Position numbers and translations under genes: made by a program. The notes under the pieces are model-generated. The model worked only from the letters and a program-made list of their open reading frames with translations. It was not told the origin of the DNA and did no database searches. Below, in pieces: positions 29,788-30,813 of a DNA stretch of 30,813 nucleotides. The stretch comes from a virus. Every line of letters starts with the position of its first letter. The stretch's first letter is position 1. The stretch spans positions 1 through 30,813 of the IMG/VR virus record IMGVR_UViG_3300029913_000081; one strand, 5' to 3'.

Positions 29788-30813
29788 CTATTCCTCGACG
29801 GAGGTGAAACCCGCGGAGCCGTCAGTGACGGGCAGCAGCGCGCCGACCGGGGCCTCGTGTTTGCGGGAGACGACCATTGTGGTAGCCCCGCGCTCGAGGA
29901 TTCCTTCGTCCGCTAGGCGATCTTCGAGGGCTTCCATGGTGTGCTTCTTCAACCCGCGGGGCGCTTTGCTGCCCACGGCTTTTAGGAGATCGGGGACAGA
30001 AAGCTCCGCACAATCGGCGAACTCTTCCGGGGTGAGCGTATCTTTCACCATCTCCCACGCCGCCTGAGAAGAAGTGATGGCGCGCTTGCCCCCGCGCGAC
30101 TTGAGGGTGAATCCGGGGACGACGATACCGGCGTCCATCATTTCACGAGCCCGGAGGCTCCAACCGGCGGCGGCCTTCTTGACCGCAGGGGCCAGGATGA
30201 GCAGCCGAGCGATCGTCGCGGGGTCGGTAATTTCCGAGCCGTGGACGAGATCGGGGATGTCCAGGCTGTCGTCGTACTTGCGAACCAAGGTGAGGGCGCG
30301 TTCGTTTAGCGCGGGACAAGAGCCGTCGCCAGCCTTCGCGCAGAACTCGCACAAACCCTGCCCCGGGGTGTGTGGAGAGTCAGGATTCTCCGCGCCGACG
30401 ATGACGGCACGAATGCGCGCCGTGAGCCGGGGGATGTCCGCGCGGGTGAACATCGCGGAGCTGACGTTGTTCAACCGAGGCTGAATGAAATGGAAAGTGA
30501 TTTTGGAGAGCTCCTGGTGCTGCTGGAAAGTGCCGAGGACGTAAGCCCAGGTCTGGAGATTCTGCTCCGCGTCGTCGACGGCCCAGTATCCGAACTTGTA
30601 GTCGAACATCACGGCCTCGTGGCCTGTGATGCAGAGGCGGTCACAAGTGCCATAGGTGGAAATTCCATTTCCTAGGTCAATGTCGACCAGGACTTCCTCG
30701 TAGACGCTGTCAAACGGGAGAAACGGACGCTCGAGAATTACCTGAATGTGCCGCGTACGGCGGAGCACCTCGACCTCCTGGAGATCCACGATGCCGGAGT
30801 CGTCCCCGGTTTC
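29788..30813 (-). CDS. DUF2800-like PD-(D/E)XK nuclease, 5' end outside window
   Basis: The frame is open to the right edge (eight codons before an internal GTG at 30789 read ETGDDSGI), so the real start lies outside. The visible part has the nuclease core: EEVLVDIDLGNGISTYGTCDRLCI, then VMFDYKFGYW (D-x-K), and a run 'LQTWAYVL...HFIQPR' as in PD-(D/E)XK exonucleases of the RecB/Cas4 type. The segment CEFCAKAGDGSC could be a Cys cluster (three Cys). The C-terminal part (about 215-300 of the visible protein) is helical, with 'GKRAITSSQAAWEMVKD' and 'LSVPDLLKAVGSKAPRGLKK' as in DUF2800 phage proteins. Its likely role is DNA end processing in replication or recombination. Confidence 0.75.
   Translation of the reverse strand, partial: ETGDDSGIVDLQEVEVLRRTRHIQVILERPFLPFDSVYEEVLVDIDLGNGISTYGTCDRLCITGHEAVMFDYKFGYWAVDDAEQNLQTWAYVLGTFQQHQELSKITFHFIQPRLNNVSSAMFTRADIPRLTARIRAVIVGAENPDSPHTPGQGLCEFCAKAGDGSCPALNERALTLVRKYDDSLDIPDLVHGSEITDPATIARLLILAPAVKKAAAGWSLRAREMMDAGIVVPGFTLKSRGGKRAITSSQAAWEMVKDTLTPEEFADCAELSVPDLLKAVGSKAPRGLKKHTMEALEDRLADEGILERGATTMVVSRKHEAPVGALLPVTDGSAGFTSVEE

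Noticed and set aside
1-30813. tRNA genes or CRISPR arrays
   Set aside because: I saw no cloverleaf-like sequence in the intergenic gaps and no regularly spaced repeats; the only dispersed repeat is the operator motif.

Overview
This window looks like about two thirds of a tailed-phage genome (or a complete-looking stretch of prophage), GC-rich and very compact. Almost every gene lies on the minus strand, so transcription runs from the right edge to the left edge. The one exception is a short plus-strand block with a tyrosine integrase and two small genes. The portal resembles the long P22-like type, and the large beta-structured tail hub sits beside an SGNH-esterase fibre, which suggests a podovirus-like virion. 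No tail tape measure or major tail tube gene is seen, but the genome continues past both edges. The host is not proven. The integrase C-terminus resembles integrases I associate with Verrucomicrobia, and genes with no Shine-Dalgarno sequence suit a lineage that does not depend on it.

Right third (about 30.8 to 16.6 kb): early, replication and nucleotide genes. In transcription order these are a DUF2800-like PD-(D/E)XK nuclease (cut by the edge), a possible ssDNA-binding protein, dNMP kinase, a B12-dependent ribonucleotide reductase, small proteins, a MazG-like pyrophosphohydrolase, a coiled-coil protein, an RNA ligase, a family A DNA polymerase, a primase-helicase, and a run of small genes including a KTSC protein. 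Three small genes of 49, 43 and 26 codons fit exactly between neighbours.

Middle (14.4 to 16.55 kb): a control and lysogeny region. It holds a divergent promoter region, a candidate attP core with a 7-bp spacer, the integrase, a ribbon-helix-helix protein, a second small protein, and a plus-strand terminator.

Left half (14.4 kb to 1): late genes. These are terminase large subunit, portal, Acb2 (an anti-CBASS cyclic-nucleotide sponge), a small protein, scaffold, major capsid protein in its own promoter-terminator unit, a small beta protein, a lysis cassette (membrane proteins, lipoprotein, GH108 endolysin), tail hub, SGNH fibre, and a further fibre-like gene cut by the left edge.

Two genome-wide patterns stand out. 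First, a palindromic 17-bp element (near CGGGT-N7-ACCGC) occurs at least nine times, once or twice at each recognisable promoter, with the 7-bp centre forming the -10 box. This looks like one operator set for a phage repressor, and the ribbon-helix-helix protein next to the integrase is the natural candidate. Second, translation starts lack Shine-Dalgarno sequences; they are preceded by short G-poor, AC/C-rich spacers such as CC, CACC, CCTACC and CCTACACCTACC.
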